Below are positions 10,883-22,067 of a DNA stretch of 64,000 bases, piece by piece. A program made the position numbers and the translations under genes. The stretch is from Heterohyrax brucei. Its lineage: Eukaryota; Chordata; Mammalia; Hyracoidea; Procaviidae. The notes under the pieces were generated by a model, which did not search any database, was not told the DNA's origin, and was given only the letters and a program-made list of their open reading frames with translations. The number at the start of each line of letters is the position of its first letter. Position 1 is the stretch's first letter. Where the stretch lies: NCBI GenBank assembly GCA_028571685.1, contig CM053146.1:116039431-116103430 (forward strand), written 5' to 3'.

Positions 10883-11751
10883 ATATTTGAAATAGCTGAT
10901 TTAATGTATTTGTCTAATAAGTCTATCATCTGGACTTTCCAGAGACGGTTCCTATTGATTGAGTTTTCCCCACATACAGGTCATACTTTGTTTCTCTGAA
11001 TGCTTCATAATTTTTGTTGTTGAAAACTGAGTATTTAAAATATTATATTGTGGCAACTCTAGAAATCATTTTTTCTCCCATCCCCAGGGTGAGTTGTGGC
11101 TTATCAACATGGTTAGGTTCCAAAGACCAGATACATTATATGAAAATCAGTGGTATGTGAGAATTGAAGCCACATTGTCTTTGGTGCTGGTGTCCTTCCC
11201 TGTTACTCTGAGTCTGTCAGGCACCAGCTTGTCTCAGTGTGCCTGTGGTACAGTAGGGTCCCTGCCCCACCATCGTGGAGCCTGTAGGGGTTGGGGTGGT
11301 GGTGGTTGGGCATTGCCCACCACCTCTGGAGCAACAGGAGCCCACCATCACCTGGCATGGTCCAGGCGTCTGTGTGGAGCCAGCCCTATGCCTTGCCTTT
11401 CCACTGGAGATGGGCCACTGTGGCAGGTGGCATCCAGGCCTGTGGACAGGTGAGGCCAGCTATCTAGGCCTGACAGAGGCCATGGTGGTCTCACTGGAAA
11501 GAGATTTCATTTCACTCTGCTTGACTCCTGCAGCCCTGGCTGCCCCTACTTCCTGCATGGTCTTCATCAGCCCCATGCTAGTCTTGGGATGGCCTGGCTC
11601 TTCTGCCCAACTCAGGTGTAGGAACTGCCAGGTGTTTGTGCAGTCTTGCTCCTTCTCACAAACCTCTTCATCCTCTTCCTCTTCCCCATCCCACCTTGGC
11701 TCCTCATTAATGCACAAAGTGCTTGGATAACAATTCGTTGTCCAACTCTAG

Positions 11752-11995
11752 AAATCAGCACCAGGAGAAGAGCACGTCTTTCAGACCTGAGGTTCCTGTG
11801 CCAATTGCTCCCTGGACAAAGACTGATGCAATACTGGACTTTCCTCCAGAGCCAACAAAGGGGAAAGCCTTTCCTTGGAGTGGACATCCTGAATTGGACT
11901 TGTAACCTACTGGACTGTGTAAGAATTAACCTTCTTTTGTTAAAGCCATCCATTCTGTGGTATTTCTCTTAGAGCAGCTCTAGCTGACTAAAACA
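11752..11995 (+). mobile_element. MaLR-like LTR, 3' part
   Basis: It begins mid-element ('caccaggagaagagcacgtc') and ends 'agctgactaaaaca'. It shares 'cttcagacctgaggttcctg' with the copies at 15395 and 33666, so it belongs to the same subtype as those. Confidence 0.85.
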
Positions 11996-11999
11996 ATCA

Positions 12000-12408
12000 C
12001 ATTGAGAAGGACTGGGGTGGGATGTAGCACCTACTTAGGTCACATGCCCGACATGATGTAAAGGGAGTTCGCCTGTGGTATGACCAATGTTACCTTTTAT
12101 CCTACAAGAGATAAAAGGGAAGGGAAATGAGTAGAAAGTTGGGGATCTCATATTACCAAGAAAGCAGTGCCAGGAGCAGAGGCATGTTGTTTGGACTCAA
12201 AGTTCCCATGCAGAGAAACTCCTAGACCAACAGAAAGTTGATGACAAGGATCTTCCCTCGGAGCCAACAGAGAGAGAAATGCTTACCCTGGAGCTGGTAC
12301 CCTGAATTTGGGCTTCTAGTCTAGTAGACCATGAGAGATTCAAGTTCTCTTTGATAAAGCTATTTGGTTGCAGTATTACTGTTACAGCAGCCCTAGACAA
12401 CTAAGACA
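12000..12408 (+). mobile_element. MaLR-like LTR, 5'-truncated, second tandem copy
   Basis: It starts mid-element ('gaaggactggggtgggatgt') four bases after the previous copy ends, and runs to the canonical end 'cctagacaactaagaca'. It is the other subtype ('tggactcaaagttcccatgc', 'gttgatgacaaggatcttcc'). Two different truncated copies lying head to tail are not a provirus pair. Confidence 0.87.
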
Positions 12409-13287
12409 CTTTCTCTACATTTAATTCCCCAGCTTTTTCTTTTAAGCCTTTTGTTATTCTACTGTTTTCCCCAACAAATATCCACTGTCTGAGATAGCAG
12501 GGAAGTTAAGCAATTGCCTTTAATAGTTTCTGAAAATGCTGACAGGTGAAAGGTTTTTCACACTGGGTGATAGATAATCTGAGGTCAAAACAGAAAGCCT
12601 TGCAAGTAAAGTCTTCTTGGGAACGACAGCCAAGCCAAGTGCTATCGAGTCGGATCCGACTCAACAAGTCAGGTCAAATAATGAAGAGTGTCTGGGAATG
12701 AGGTTTTGAAGGAGTTCTAGTCTCATTGGAATCCCTCCAGTGGCTACCAGGCTGCTGATCTTCACCCCAAATGCAGATTGTTAAGTTTTTAAGACAAGTA
12801 AGGAGATGGAGTATGGGGGCTAGGACAAAAGGAAATTAAAATACTACAAAAGTCACAGTTTTAGAGGAGTTTCAGCAGTTTTCTTGAATAAGCACTTTCT
12901 GTTATTGCAAAACTTTGGACAATTTCTAGAATTCTGAAAAATTTGACTGACAGTTTTGTCTTTTTTCTCATTGCTATTGTAAAAAATAGAATCTTTTGAG
13001 TTTCTTAATTATCTTTGGCACTGCCTGAGTAGGAAGCTTCAATAGACACACTACAGGCATCTAGAAATGAAAGAGCTGAAATAACATGGTGTTGTTTTAA
13101 AAAAAAAAGGTTTATGGACATCTAAGGAGAGGACTCATGGCGACCCTGTTGCCATGAGTCAGATCCGACTCAACGGCACTTGGCTTAAGGAGAGGACTAG
13201 AATCATTGAAAAGTTAAACTTCTATGGAAAACACGCATTTCTGCACCACTTTCTTCCCCTTTCTAAACTTGCTGTGCTCTGCTGTTG
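12409..13287. other. Mostly unassigned, two SINE tail fragments
   Basis: No gene is visible. Two short fragments of one SINE subtype occur, at 12628-12672 (minus) and 13140-13186 (plus). Both carry 'atccgactcaac' and the tail word 'gcacttggctt' or its reverse. The rest is AT-rich sequence that I cannot name. Confidence 0.5.
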
Positions 13288-13370
13288 GTGTCATGTGCCT
13301 TCAAGTCAATTTCGACACATCTCAACCCTGTATGACAGAGTACAACTGCCCCATAGGGTTTACTAGGTGG
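13288..13370 (-). mobile_element. AfroSINE fragment
   Basis: A reverse, degenerate 3' half: 'tcaagtcaatttcgacacat', then 'ccctgtatgacagagtacaa' and 'ctgccccatagggtttacta'. The promoter half is absent. Confidence 0.7.
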
Positions 13371-14029
13371 CTATATAAAACTAAATAAATTTCTACTTCA
13401 TTAAAGGGGCTCAGGTACAAGGCTCTGAACACAACGGGTACTCAATTCATGGTGCTAAGATAGATAGATAGACTGGAAATAGATAGACTGGAAATAGGCA
13501 AAATAGATCTGTTACTCTATTGCATCCTGCCCATCCATAAAACTAAATCTTTCATTTCATATTTAGGACATATGAAAGTATATAATCATTTATGTTATTT
13601 CCACTTTTTAAATTTTTATGGGGTGTATCTTTAGTTGGGGGAGAGTAAGTTCTATAAGGTAGTTTTAATAGCAGATAATTTCATAAAAGAAAGGAAGAAA
13701 GGAGAATAGGGTGAAAGAAAGGAGAACGGGGTGGAAGAAAGGAGGGAAGAAGAAGGAAGATGCTCTTGTGTTAAAGTTGTGACAACTGGCAAATTTGGAA
13801 ACTATTTTGTTTAATACCTAGCAGGGACACAGTTATTTTCTATCAGAAAACGGTAACTGGCTGACCCGAAAGATACTAGTTAAAGAAGCCACTTTGGAAA
13901 TAATCTGAAAAGATTCTTGGGTCTCTTTTAAATTATAATAATGAATGAGGTATACTAGTTTAAAAGAGCTGGAGCTGCTCAATGCTTTAGTAACAATGTA
14001 ATAGAATTGTAATATAACATGATAATACA
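13371..14029. other. Unassigned, with simple repeats
   Basis: It contains a short GATA-type tract (13460-13495) and a GGAAAGAA-type purine tract (13685-13762). There is no gene signature. An 83-codon minus-strand frame at 13833-14084 runs into the next SINE and is chance. Confidence 0.5.
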
Positions 14030-14183
14030 GGAGCCTTGGTGGCACAGTGTTTAAGAGCTTGGTTGCTAAAGAAAAGGCCAGCACTTCGAATCCACCAGGT
14101 ACCCCTTAGAAGTCCTTGGGTACAGGTCTACTCTGGTCTGCAGAATCCCTACAAGTTAAAATTGACTAGATGGCAAAGTTTCC
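14030..14183 (+). mobile_element. AfroSINE
   Basis: A 5'-complete copy ('ggagccttggtggcacagtg', 'ttcgaatccaccagg') whose 3' tail is diverged ('aaaattgactagatggcaaa'). Confidence 0.87.
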
Positions 14184-14379
14184 ATGTGTTATGGTGATAT
14201 AACACAATTCTTTAAGTTGCTATTCTCACTAGCAGATTGTGAAAAACTAAGTAGCCTTTTATTTTGTTTTATCTTTTGTCAGAGAAGATGTGAGAGTTAA
14301 GCACACATATGCACAAATATTGAATTAACTCAATTACAAATGGGTAATAAAACTGGTTATATAAATTATATCCATCTCT

Positions 14380-14620
14380 GTGACTGCTCTTAATGAGCTA
14401 TAACTGTAGCTATAAACAATGTGTACTGTAGCTATAAAAGATATGTACTGAAGTTTTGAGAGTAGACATCTACAACTTGCTGTCCAAGGATTCAGAAGAA
14501 ATATATACACACAGTACTTGGCTTTTTCTTTTTTAGTTGTCTACTGGGGATGTATATCACTTGACAGTATTCACAAAAAGTGGTGAATGAAAATGCATTG
14601 CTCAGACTGTATATTATTAT
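14380..14620 (+). mobile_element. Old L1M 3' UTR fragment
   Basis: The text 'tactgaagttttgagagtag' followed by 'catctacaacttgctgtcca' matches the 3' UTR segment present more fully at 16270-16760. Its last part (14533-14610) recurs at 15751-15825. Confidence 0.55.
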
Positions 14621-14949
14621 AAAAGCAACTCTTCAATTACTGTGCTAGCAAAGATAATCCATATTTTTCAAAATTCTTTTTTTTCTGTATTATCCTCAGG
14701 ATTATCTACAAAAGGACAAATGATGTTTTCTTTAGTTCTTGTAATCTCAAGTGTTGTGACTTTCAAATCCGAAAAACCCTCAGAAATAGAAAGATTCCTC
14801 GAGACATCAGGTTTGTTTTTTTCAGAATGTCTTTGTCATGGGCAGACCAAGTAGAAGATATTGTTTTAGATTTAAAAAGACACAAAAAATAACATGTAAA
14901 CCTTGATTAGATACCATTTAAAAGAAAAAAACTATTAGAGAAAATTTGA

Positions 14950-15060
14950 GGACAATTGGAGAATGTCCTGTTTAAGAGACGTGTACTGAAGTTTTGAGGG
15001 CTGATGTCTATAACTTACTGACAGGGAGAGCAGTAGAAGCTGCATATGGGGGGGCATGTA
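14950..15060 (+). mobile_element. Old L1M 3' UTR fragment
   Basis: The text 'gaggacaattggagaatgtc' and 'gtactgaagttttgagggct' with 'gatgtctataacttactgac' repeats the L1M 3' UTR words of 14450-14490. It may be part of the same element, or of a duplicated copy. Confidence 0.55.
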
Positions 15061-15394
15061 AATTTACATGTGAATGTACATTTTTACTCAGTTATGTTAA
15101 ATAAAAAAAAAATTAAACATGAATTATTTTGTGACATTTGTTGCAATCCCTGAAATATGTCTGTACTCCCCCATTTCCCTCTATACCCTGGGGTTCTCGG
15201 GGTCCACTCACCCAGTTTACCTGTCCCTTCCTGCTTCTCGTCTTTGCTTCTGGACAGGTGTTGTCGATTTTGTCTCTTATCCCCACTCAACCACACCTAA
15301 CAACAGAGTCTCGTTAAAAACATTTCTCTCCTTCCATTTTTGTCTCTACTGATACTTTTTATTAGTAAGTGTATTTTCTCTGATATTAACATAT

Positions 15395-15748
15395 CTATCA
15401 TGGATTGAATTGTGTCCCCCCGGAAACAGGAGTAGCCATGTGGCTGAGCCCTGATTCCCAATATCTTGCGATTGTCCTCCATTTTGTGATTTTCCTCTGC
15501 TGTATGTTAAAGGATTAGGGTAGGACTGTAAATCGCTGCATAGAAAGGATCACCTCCCTGCTCCACCGTCAAGGGAGCTTTCCTGGAGTGTGGCTTGCCC
15601 CACCCTTTATCCTTTCATCCTACAAGAGATAGAAGGAAAGAGAAGCAGGAAGAGAACTGGGAACCTCACACCGTCAAGCAAGCAGCACTGGGAGAAGAGC
15701 ACGTCCTTCAGACCTGAGGTTCCTGCGCCAAGATGCTCCCTGAACAAA
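15395..15748 (+). mobile_element. MaLR-like LTR, 5' part
   Basis: It starts 'atcatggattgaattgtgtc', runs through 'ccattttgtgattttcctct' and 'ggattagggtaggactgtaa', and stops at 'gctccctgaacaaag' where L1M-like sequence resumes. The 3' third is missing. It is the subtype with 'agacctgaggttcctgc'. Confidence 0.88.
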
Positions 15749-16269
15749 GTAGTTGTCTTCTGGGGATGTATATATCACTTGACAATACTCATGAAAAGCG
15801 GTAAATGAAAATGCATTGCTCAGATTTCCTTTTCAGGAAGAACTAGTTTCCCCAGTTACTGTGAGAGGTGTCAGAAGACAGCCTCCAGCTAGCAGCCTTT
15901 CAGGCAGCCTACGCACCCAAAGCCATGTCCTTCTTGATAGGGCTCACCTCCTGTTACTTATCAGGAGAGGGTATAAAAGCTAGGCCATTTTGTCCCAATG
16001 GGGGATAACAATTTTCCAGCCATTCTATCTTCAAGATTTGCTTAGAACTGGCTGAGGCCATCCTTTCTGCATGTGTAGTTCTTCTTTCCACCGCCCAATC
16101 AGCCTTCTACCCTTCCAGAGGTTATTGATACAAGAGCATTCCCTAACAAAGATATTAATATTAAATGCTGTCTCAGAGACTTTTTCCATAAGAACTCAAC
16201 TTGTGACATCAGATGGACATCAGCAGCCCTTCAAACTGGGAAATTTTTTCCACTGAACATTTTGTGTTT
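15749..16269. other. L1M repeat block, then an unassigned region with a TATA-like word
   Basis: 15751-15825 duplicates 14533-14610. Further right, 'gagggtataaaagctaggcc' (about 15967-15986) looks like a TATA box with a GC-rich flank and could belong to an old LTR, but I see no poly-A signal or terminal TG..CA that would define one. Confidence 0.4.
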
Positions 16270-16760
16270 TCAAAAATACCAGTGTCACGAAAGATCAAGA
16301 AAAGCTGTGGACACCTTCCAGATTAAAGGAAACTAATGTGACACGACAACTAAATATAATATATGATGATGCACTGCATCTGGTACTGGAGAAACAGAAG
16401 ATGCTTCAAGGACATTATTAGATCAATTAACAAAACTGGAATATGTATTATAAATTAAATAAAAGCATTTAACCAATTTCCTGAAGTTGATCATACAATG
16501 GACATGTAAGACCACATCCTTGTTCTTAGAAAGCAGACACCAAAATATATAGGGAAATAGGGTGTGATGTTTGCCATTTGTTCTCAAATGTTCCCCCAAA
16601 AAACTACATACACACATATACAGAGAAAACAAAAAAATAAATAAGACAAATTGTAATAACTAGTAAAAGAGTGCAATGGGTATGTGAGAGGATTTTTAAA
16701 AATTTCTTGCTACTTTTCTGTGAGTTGGAAGTTATTTTCCGATAAGAAACAAATGCAGAT
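16270..16760 (+). mobile_element. Old L1M 3' UTR
   Basis: The order of words 'cacgaaagatcaagaaaagc', 'gattaaaggaaactaatgtg', 'aaggacattattagatcaat', 'tgtgatgtttgccatttg' and 'gctacttttctgtgagttgg' follows the 3' UTR of old mammalian L1M elements, reading plus. No coding part is visible. Confidence 0.7.
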
Positions 16761-16937
16761 ACAGATAATTACATACCAATCAGAAAGAGCAGAGGGTAAA
16801 CAATTGATCTGGAATATAGGCATTTAGTCACTACATACTATTCTTTCAACTACTCTGAATTAAAAAAAAAAGAGGGGGGCATTGAGCCCAGATGTTTGCC
16901 ATCACTTAGTTTTTTAAGGTTTCTGAGCCTACCCTCG

Positions 16938-17092
16938 AAACCCTGATTGGCACAGTGATTAAAGGCTACATCTGCTAACCAAAAGTTCAGCAGTTCAAAT
17001 CTGCCAGGTGCTCTGTGGAAACTCTATGGAGCAGTTCTACCGTGTCCCATAGGACCCCTGTGAGTCAGAATTGTCTCCACCGCAGTGGAGTG
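16938..17092 (+). mobile_element. AfroSINE
   Basis: A 5'-complete short-type copy with 'ggcacagtgattaaagg' and 'cagcagttcaaatctgccag'. The 3' tail ('gagtcagaattgtctccacc') lacks the usual final words. Confidence 0.88.
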
Positions 17093-17417
17093 GGAAGCCC
17101 ACCCCACTAGGTTAGATTAATTCTCTTGGGGCAATATGCTTATATTTTGGGCTGCTGCCACCAGTTGAACGATTGCTTAAACTGTGATTCACCAAGAGAA
17201 CATAGAATAGCATGCCAGTGTGACTCTTACGGTTCTCCTCCCCTGTAAAATAAAACTCTTTAAACCATAAATTATTTATTGATCGCACTTGGCGTGGCCT
17301 CTGAAAAACATATAAAAATGACAGGGCTAACCGCCACCTTGGCTTGGCTGGCAACCTCCACCAGAAACTTAACAGCGTAAACTCTGACTACCAAGCCTCT
17401 GTCTACCTTAAGCTCTA

Positions 17418-17582
17418 AAAGAAACCCAAACCCACTGCTGTCAAGTCAATTCTGACTGATACCGACCCTGAAAGACAGTAGAACTGCCCAATGGGCCTTC
17501 CGAGGAGTGACTGGCAGATTCACACTGCCAATGTTTTGGTTAGCGGACATAGCTCTAACTACTGTGTCGCATCACCAGGGCT
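17418..17582 (-). mobile_element. AfroSINE
   Basis: A reverse copy from 'aacccactgctgtcaagtca' to 'catcaccagggctc'. It sits 27 bases from the next plus-strand copy, making a tail-out inverted pair. Confidence 0.9.
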
Positions 17583-17609
17583 CTCTTTTATTCTCTGCTA
17601 TATCCTTAC

Positions 17610-17761
17610 TGTGGAAACTCTGGTGTCACAGGGGTTAAGTGCCACGTCTGCCAACCAAAATCTGCCAGGTGCTCTTTGGAAACTTTATGGAGCAGTTCTA
17701 CTCTGACAATAGGGACGCTGTGAGGTGGAATCGACTTGACAGCACTGGGTTTGGTTTTTGG
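17610..17761 (+). mobile_element. AfroSINE
   Basis: A plus copy, 'ggaaactctggtgtcacagg' to 'gggtttggtttttgg', with a small deletion around the B box ('ccaaccaaaatctgccaggt'). Confidence 0.9.
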
Positions 17762-18289
17762 CTTTTATATCCTTATGTGACAGAACAATTCCTAGAACAT
17801 GCAATATGTATGTTCAGTGAATATCCACTGAAAGACAAGTCTTGATATAGGTTAAAAATTTTTACCTCTCAAACATCAGTTTCTATTATTATAGACAAAA
17901 TTAAATTTGGTTTATGTTTATGCTTACTTTTTCTTATTGCAGGTTGGGAAATGTCCCACAAAGGAACTCTGTATTATTTCAGCAACCAAAATAGTTCATT
18001 GAGATGAACCAGGAAGCCACTGGAGGTAGTGCCCCTGGGTTCCTGTAGGGGGAAGCACAGAGCAGTTGGAAAGTAAGTCCACGGGGTGCTTAGAAGAAAG
18101 AGGCCCAGCACTAGCTGAGAGCCCAAGACTCACCATACTGGATCAGGCTGACTTGAATCCAGGAGAAAAGACATATAAATACAGTTTTCACCGCACGTGA
18201 AAGAATAAAGTCAGGAGCTACGTGAAGCCAGGGGTTAGAGAATCCAGCCAAGTGGGGTTAGAGAATACATCTTCTTTATTAACTCAGTA

Positions 18290-18464
18290 TCCAAAAACCA
18301 AAACCAAACCGACTGCTGTCGAATCGGGTCCGACTCATAGAGACCCTAGAGATCAATGTAGAACTGCCCCGTAGAGCTTCTGAGGAGCACCTGTCGGAGT
18401 TGAACCGCTTACCCTTTGGCTAGCAGCTGCAGCACTTACCCCACTACTCAACCAGGGTTTCCAC
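18290..18464 (-). mobile_element. AfroSINE
   Basis: A nearly complete reverse copy from the A-rich end 'ccaaaaaccaaaaccaaacc' to 'accagggtttcc'. It retains 'gtcgaatcgggtccgactca', close to the RTE-type 3' tail. Confidence 0.92.
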
Positions 18465-18691
18465 CTAAGTACCAGTACTTGCTAAATGAGGACTGAATCA
18501 AGTTGCTGGAGTCGGAAGGAAGAAATCCTGGCTACAGCAATAACAAGAGGAGCCTAAGCAGATGTGGGAAGAGAGTACATCAGCCTGGGGCATCGATTTT
18601 GTCCTATTTGAAAGTTTTGCCCAGGTTGGACTATTAAGAAGTGTTAAATACAAAACAGCAGCCTTCCCGTGTTTATGGTTTCCTGGAGCTC

Positions 18692-18905
18692 TAGGGTTGC
18701 TACCAGTCGGACCTGACTCTATGGCAGTGGGTTTGGGTTTGGTGTTTGCAGCCCTAATGGCATAGTAATTATGAGTTGTTTACTAATCAAAGGGTCATTA
18801 GTTTGAATCCACTAGCTGATCTCTGGAAACCCTATGGGGCCGTCCTACTCTGTCCTAAAGGGTTGCTGTGGGGTCTACGGCAATTTTTTTTTTTTTTTTT
18901 TTTTT
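18692..18905 (+). mobile_element. AfroSINE tail plus complete AfroSINE with T tract
   Basis: A 3' tail (18692-18742, 'gacctgactctatggcagtg') is followed by a second copy (18748-18883) ending at a 22-base T run (18884-18905). The T run replaces the usual gggttt tail. Confidence 0.86.
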
Positions 18906-19496
18906 GGTTTTCGGGAACCACTAGGGGCTGGCTGGGGCTGCTGGTGGATAATCAGCGCTCAGTCCTTTTTCAAGGGCAAATATCACACTGCCCAATGCTG
19001 CCACTGTTTCAAGGTTACCTGTTATCCCATATCTCTCTATGTTCAGTATTTCTACTTTCAGCTCAGAATCAGAGACAGCTGAGGGAAAAAAAAGGATAAC
19101 TCAGTCTTCAATGTTCTATCTTTAGCCTCCTTGTCCAGGACCTGTCTTCTCTTGTTTAGAACTACAGAGTTGTTTGTTCTTTAAGGAATTTTTTGAATTA
19201 AAAAAAAAACAAAACTTGTTTAAATTTGTAATTAAAGTTATTTTCATTGCATAATAATAATAATAATGATAATACATCATTCTTTTAACTAGCAGACCTA
19301 ACAAACATCTAAGGTGTTTTCAAGGTTTGGAAAGGACTGCCCTCCTTAGCCTCTTGACAGATTTGAAGTGAACTTTAGAAGGAAGACCAGTACAGTGGTT
19401 TTTATACAGAGGTGTCCTATAAGACATGACTTCTAATAGTATATTGAAAAATATAACTTATGATTAGTTTTCATTTTAGATATTTTACCCATTTAC

Positions 19497-19574
19497 AAGA
19501 AACTCTGGTGGTGTAGTGGTTAAGAGCGATGGCTTCTAACCAAAAGGTCAGGAGTTTGAATCCACCAGACACCC
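19497..19574 (+). mobile_element. AfroSINE 5' fragment
   Basis: Only the tRNA-like half remains: 'gtggtgtagtggttaagagc' and 'ggagtttgaatccaccagac'. A TAA microsatellite lies about 220 bases to the left (19251-19275). Confidence 0.85.
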
Positions 19575-19759
19575 CACTTATTACATACATTTTCTTCTAT
19601 TGTCTTAGATTTATTTTATTAGGAAATAGCTGTTGGCCTATACTAAGATGTGACATATCAGTGGGCTTTCCTAAAGGTGTCACCAGTGTGGCCAAGGACT
19701 AAAGTTCTCTTTCAGGGCCTTGTTAGAAACCAGGTCCTTAGTATGACTGGAAATAAGAC

Positions 19760-19932
19760 AAACCAATAAAAACCAAACCCACTGCCATCCAGCCAATTTC
19801 AACTCATAGCGACTCCATAGGACAAGGTATAACTGCTCCACAGAATTTCCAAGGAGCACACGCCAGATTTAAACTGCCAACCTTTCAGTTAGCAGGCATA
19901 GCATTTAAACACTATGTCACTGGGGTTTCTGA
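19760..19932 (-). mobile_element. AfroSINE
   Basis: A complete reverse copy from 'caataaaaaccaaacccact' to 'cactggggtttctg'. Confidence 0.92.
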
Positions 19933-20499
19933 GACAAACTAATATGCAAGATTAATGTAATTACTCCACACAGCCAGAGCATTAACACAGTATTAAAATG
20001 TGTGCAGCTTTCCTTTTATCTTCACTTTTTGGTAATCAGACTGAGGCCACTTTAATCCCTGCTGTAGCTTCTCAAGAGGAGGAAGAGAGCCAAGCAGAAA
20101 TTTTAGCCATCCTTAAATTTCACAATAACTGGGGAGACCTGGGCCTTTGCCTAATCAACACTGCAGTTTGAGAACACAGAAAGCCTTCTTAGGCCCAGGG
20201 AGATAACTATTTGCCTCAGCAAATCAAGATAAAGAGAAGTAACAGCACCTCCCAGAGAAGTTCCAATTTTATCTAATCTGCAACAACTCTCCCTTTTGAT
20301 GTTTAAAAATGTCTAGCATCTTTATGTAGAGCTTAGTTTATTTTTCCTGTTTTCCATGGTAATGGGTTTGTTTGGCATTTCTTTCCTTATCTTCTGTCAT
20401 CCTGGTCTCTTCAGTTGTGAAACTTGCCTCTTTCCCACCATGCCACCCTCCCTCAAGGGCCTTAATGTAATCCTCAAAACATCACAAGCATTTCTGGGC

Positions 20500-20631
20500 A
20501 GTACTTCATGGTGGTGAACAGCTAGCATCCTGGAACTACACAGATCACTTCTTACCTATCTTTGTGGTCTTGAGAAGTTCATCAAAAAGAAAACCTCCGG
20601 GTCTTAGCTTCTTCATCTGTGAAGCAGAAAC
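20500..20631 (+). mobile_element. MIR, left half
   Basis: MIR-like order: 'tcctggaactacacagatca', 'tgtggtcttgagaagttcat', 'cttagcttcttcatctgtga'. The MIR 3' half resumes at 21534, so this ancient SINE was split by the AfroSINE that follows. Confidence 0.65.
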
Positions 20632-20761
20632 TCAAACAAACCCACTGCCATCAAGTCAATTCTGACTCATTGCCATCCTACAGGATGAAGTAGAACTGCC
20701 TTACAGTTTTCAAGGAGGGCTTGGTGTATTTGAACTGCTGACCTTTTGATTAGCCTCTGTA
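20632..20761 (-). mobile_element. AfroSINE, left part of a split copy
   Basis: A reverse copy from 'aacaaacccactgccatcaa' to 'gaccttttgattagcctctg'. The rest of this copy is at 21485-21533. The two halves are separated by an LTR-like insertion. Confidence 0.85.
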
Positions 20762-21493
20762 GTGAAGCAGGCATAATAGCCTCAGGAAATGTATAATGGC
20801 AACCTTATGGAAAGTACAGTACCTCCTTCGAGTCAACAGTTCAGGGTTAGACAGGAAGCCTGAGGGCCTCTTTAAATAGTGTCTCTGAAACCATCAACAA
20901 ACAATAAGGGTAAAAAGATCCAAGGATTAACTACATCCTGGGACACTGAGGTAAGTCCCTCAACAACTGTGTAAACTTCCTCAAAGCTGGTTTTCAGAAG
21001 GAATCAAATGGAACTGGCTCTGGGGACACGTATAGAAACTGCGACTTCGACCACTTCGCGTCCTTCGGACAAGGGCACTAGACAGCTACCATCAGGACTG
21101 TGACTGGAACCAAGGGAGCAAGAAACTGCACTGGCACAACACTCCATAGTAAGCCCTGCTACCAGTCCCAGAAGCCCCTGCGGCAGGAACCTTCTTGAAG
21201 TCTGCATTCGCAAGCAGCCAAGCGACAAGGAGCTGCTTGGTAGAAAAGGTAATACCTGAGATTGCTATCACTGACTTTCTGTCCCCAGTTACACGCTGGA
21301 CATAGATGGGCTATAAAAACCCAACCCTGAACTCGCTCAGTGGGACAGCCTGCTGAACTCCACTGTTGCCCTGCTTGGAGGTGCTTTCATTTTCCAATAA
21401 AGATTTCTCTCATGGGCCAGCCAGGTCTCCCCAAGTAATTCTTTCTGACAGGTCTGACAAGGACCCTTGAGGGTCTTCAGAGATGCCTCTGTA
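20762..21493 (+). mobile_element. LTR-like insertion splitting an AfroSINE
   Basis: The insertion is flanked by the 9-base direct repeat GCCTCTGTA (20753-20761 and 21485-21493). Its right part has LTR promoter architecture on the plus strand: a TATA box 'gctataaaaaccc' near 21310 and a poly-A signal AATAAA near 21399, about 85 bases apart, then a T/C-rich stretch ending 'ctttctgaca' near 21451. The following bases could be a primer-binding region. I do not recognise the family, and the nine-base repeat is longer than usual for an LTR element. Confidence 0.6.
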
Positions 21494-21533
21494 ACAGCAG
21501 CGTGTAACCACTATACTACCAGGGTTTCCAAAA
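21494..21533 (-). mobile_element. AfroSINE, right part of the split copy
   Basis: The words 'gtgtaaccactatactacca' and 'gggtttcc' complete the promoter end of the reverse SINE begun at 20632. Confidence 0.82.
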
Positions 21534-21640
21534 TAGGAATAATAATATTACTTTATTACGGAGATGGATGAATGAAATGAGGTAATTCAAGTCAAGTACA
21601 CAAAACGGTATCTGATATAGAGCAATCCATTACTATTAGA
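21534..21640 (+). mobile_element. MIR, right half
   Basis: The words 'aggaataataatattacttt' and 'gaatgaaatgaggtaattca' are the MIR 3' half continuing from 20631. Confidence 0.6.
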
Positions 21641-21704
21641 ATTGTGCTCTTTCCCTAATCTCTGTCTCTTCCTGCTTCCTGTTTTTCCCTTATCTATAGT
21701 CACT

Positions 21705-21893
21705 GAGTTTCATAAATGGTTAAGTACTTGACTGTTAAGCCCAGGGTTGGTGGTTCAAACCCAGCCAGAGTTGCCTTAAGAGAAAGTTCTGGCAGTCTGC
21801 TTCTGAAAGGTTACAATGTTGAAAATTCTGTGGAGTGCAGTTCTTTGCAGCAGATGGAGTCACTGTGAGTCAGTGGCAACTGGTTTGGTTTCT
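21705..21893 (+). mobile_element. AfroSINE, long type, degenerate
   Basis: It has 'aatggttaagtacttgac', 'ggtggttcaaacccagccag' and the long-type insert 'ctggcagtctgcttctgaaa', ending 'gtgagtcagtggcaactgg'. Confidence 0.85.
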
Positions 21894-21989
21894 ATTTCCT
21901 GTTTCTTTACTTAGAGGTACTAAACTACCTCACATTTTTTTCTCAACCCAGCATAGATACCAAACCTAAAAAAGAGTGGTCATGTGTGT

Positions 21990-21992
<3 letters not shown>

Positions 21993-22028
<36 letters not shown>
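21993..22028. repeat. (GT)n microsatellite
   Basis: About 17 uninterrupted GT dinucleotides follow 'gtaagg'. It is likely length-variable between individuals. Confidence 0.97.
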
Positions 22029-22030
<2 letters not shown>

Positions 22031-22067
22031 AAAATGTAAGAGAAGACATACTTGATTATTTCTAAGT

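Larger units (their letters stand above)
9790..11745 (-). mobile_element. Ancient L1M fragment (5' part), minus strand
   Basis: The antisense text 'tttgctagtattttaataac' and 'tttctgaagagtttgcaaag' corresponds to L1 ORF2. The block 10130-10290 and 10905-11090 ('ggtcatactttgtttctctg', 'gttgttgaaaactgagtatt') resembles the 5' UTR/ORF1 side of old L1M elements, followed by a GC-rich stretch to about 11745. AfroSINEs interrupt it at 10293-10545 and 10668-10882. A 151-codon plus-strand frame at 11275-11730 falls in the GC-rich part and is antisense chance. Confidence 0.65.

Noticed and set aside
11275-11730. 151-codon plus-strand frame
   Set aside because: It lies antisense in a GC-rich L1M 5' region, has no domain and a chance-like composition.
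11752-12408. Two adjacent MaLR-like LTRs as a provirus pair
   Set aside because: They are different subtypes, both truncated, and only four bases apart.
15960-15990. TATA-like word as a host gene promoter
   Set aside because: No downstream exon or CpG island; an old LTR or chance is more likely.
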